Source: Mycobacterium sp.
GTDB lineage: Bacteria > Actinomycetota > Actinomycetes > Mycobacteriales > Mycobacteriaceae
Assembly: GCA_019246375.1 (NCBI GenBank)
Contig: JAFAQO010000388.1
Span: 1 to 5,022, forward strand
Direction: 5' to 3'
DNA length: 5,022 nucleotides
In this document: positions 4,749-5,022 of the stretch, piece by piece
How positions within the stretch are numbered: the first letter of the stretch is position 1
Layout of the letters: every line of letters starts with the position of its first letter
Translations under genes and position numbers: made by a program
Notes under the pieces: model-generated
Told to the model about the DNA's origin: nothing
Databases searched by the model: none
What the model saw: only the letters and a program-made list of their open reading frames with translations

Positions 4749-5022
4749 GGTATTCCTCCGCAATAAGCGCCCGATGCTCTGCCGCCCCGCCGAGCATGAG
4801 CTCACCCGCCTTGGCTCGCTTCAGCGCGAATTGCAGGTCGTTCTCCCAGGTGAACCCCATCGCGCCGAACAACTGAAGGCCGTGCCGAAACACCACTGCC
4901 TGACACTCCCCGGCTGAGGCTTTGGCCATCGCCGCCGCAAGCCGGCGGCGCGGATCGTCGGCCGCGATGGTCAGCGCGGCGAAGTAGGACAGCGCACGGG
5001 CGCGTTCGGTGGCGACGTGCAT
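4732..5022 (-). CDS. Acyl-CoA dehydrogenase partner subunit, C-terminal part
   Basis: The last 96 residues of an acyl-CoA dehydrogenase, cut by the right edge. The Met encoded by the final three bases is internal to the family alignment, not a start. ATERARALSYFAALTIA, HGLQLFGAMGFTWENDLQ and LKRAKAGELMLGGAAEHRAL correspond to the C-terminal helices. The segment equivalent to the catalytic-Glu region of MCAD reads LGGAAEHR and has no Glu in the expected place. Proteins with this tail are commonly paired with a second FadE in actinobacterial sterol and fatty-acid gene clusters and form alpha2beta2 enzymes in which one chain is catalytically incomplete. The stop (4734-4732) lies inside the start region of the downstream FadE gene. 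Whether this chain carries a base in its missing N-terminal two-thirds cannot be seen. Confidence 0.88.
   Translation of the reverse strand: MHVATERARALSYFAALTIAADDPRRRLAAAMAKASAGECQAVVFRHGLQLFGAMGFTWENDLQFALKRAKAGELMLGGAAEHRALIAEEYRAADF
4755..4759 (-). promoter_or_regulatory. Shine-Dalgarno sequence inside the upstream FadE gene
   Basis: GGAGG on the minus strand lies six bases before GTG 4748, within the last codons of the upstream dehydrogenase. It decides the start of the downstream FadE and supports translational coupling of the two subunits. Confidence 0.7.

Noticed and set aside
4749..4805. Upstream ATG (4805) as the start of the complete FadE
   Set aside because: It adds 19 Ser/Arg-rich residues unlike FadE N-termini, has no SD and increases the overlap with the upstream gene, whereas GTG 4748 has GGAGG at a six-base spacing.
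5020..5022. ATG at the right edge as a real start for a 96-residue protein
   Set aside because: The sequence from there aligns with the middle of the C-terminal domain of acyl-CoA dehydrogenases, so the Met is internal and the gene continues beyond the window.

Overview
The window looks like part of a catabolic gene cluster from a high-GC actinobacterium, most likely a Mycobacterium or a close relative such as Rhodococcus. The evidence is strong G/C bias at third codon positions, frequent GTG/TTG starts, a mycofactocin-type short-chain dehydrogenase, a small CxxHxxC…CP ferredoxin next to a P450, and a pair of overlapping acyl-CoA dehydrogenase genes. No RNA genes, CRISPR arrays, insertion sequences or phage genes were seen.

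Layout. (1) Positions 1-82, minus strand: the first 27 codons of an unidentified gene, preceded by a strong Shine-Dalgarno (SD) sequence and running off the left edge. (2) Positions 83-307: a visibly more AT-rich divergent control region. It holds a plausible promoter for each direction and a 29-bp imperfect inverted repeat lying over the minus-strand promoter. (3) Positions 308-3539, plus strand: one tight operon. It runs from a possible 17-codon leader ORF (GTGA overlap with the next gene) to a classical NAD-type SDR, a mycofactocin-coupled SDR, a 70-aa ferredoxin and a cytochrome P450 (TTGA overlap with the ferredoxin). (4) Positions 3523-3545: a 7-bp GC-rich stem-loop over the P450 stop, between convergent genes only 18 nt apart. 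(5) Positions 3558-5022, minus strand: two acyl-CoA dehydrogenase subunits overlapping by 17 nt. The upstream one is cut by the right edge.

How the genes may work together (inference). The ferredoxin would feed electrons to the P450, which hydroxylates a lipophilic compound (steroid, terpenoid or alkyl chain). The mycofactocin SDR and/or the classical SDR would oxidise the resulting alcohol, or a later beta-hydroxy intermediate. The paired acyl-CoA dehydrogenases would desaturate a CoA thioester of the product, as the heteromeric mycobacterial FadE pairs do in sterol side-chain or ring catabolism. No ferredoxin reductase, aldehyde dehydrogenase or acyl-CoA synthetase is visible here, and the substrate cannot be named from sequence alone. 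The families are all known. The points most worth checking are the leader ORF, the divergent operator, the relocated catalytic glutamate in the complete acyl-CoA dehydrogenase, and substitutions in otherwise conserved SDR and P450 motifs.
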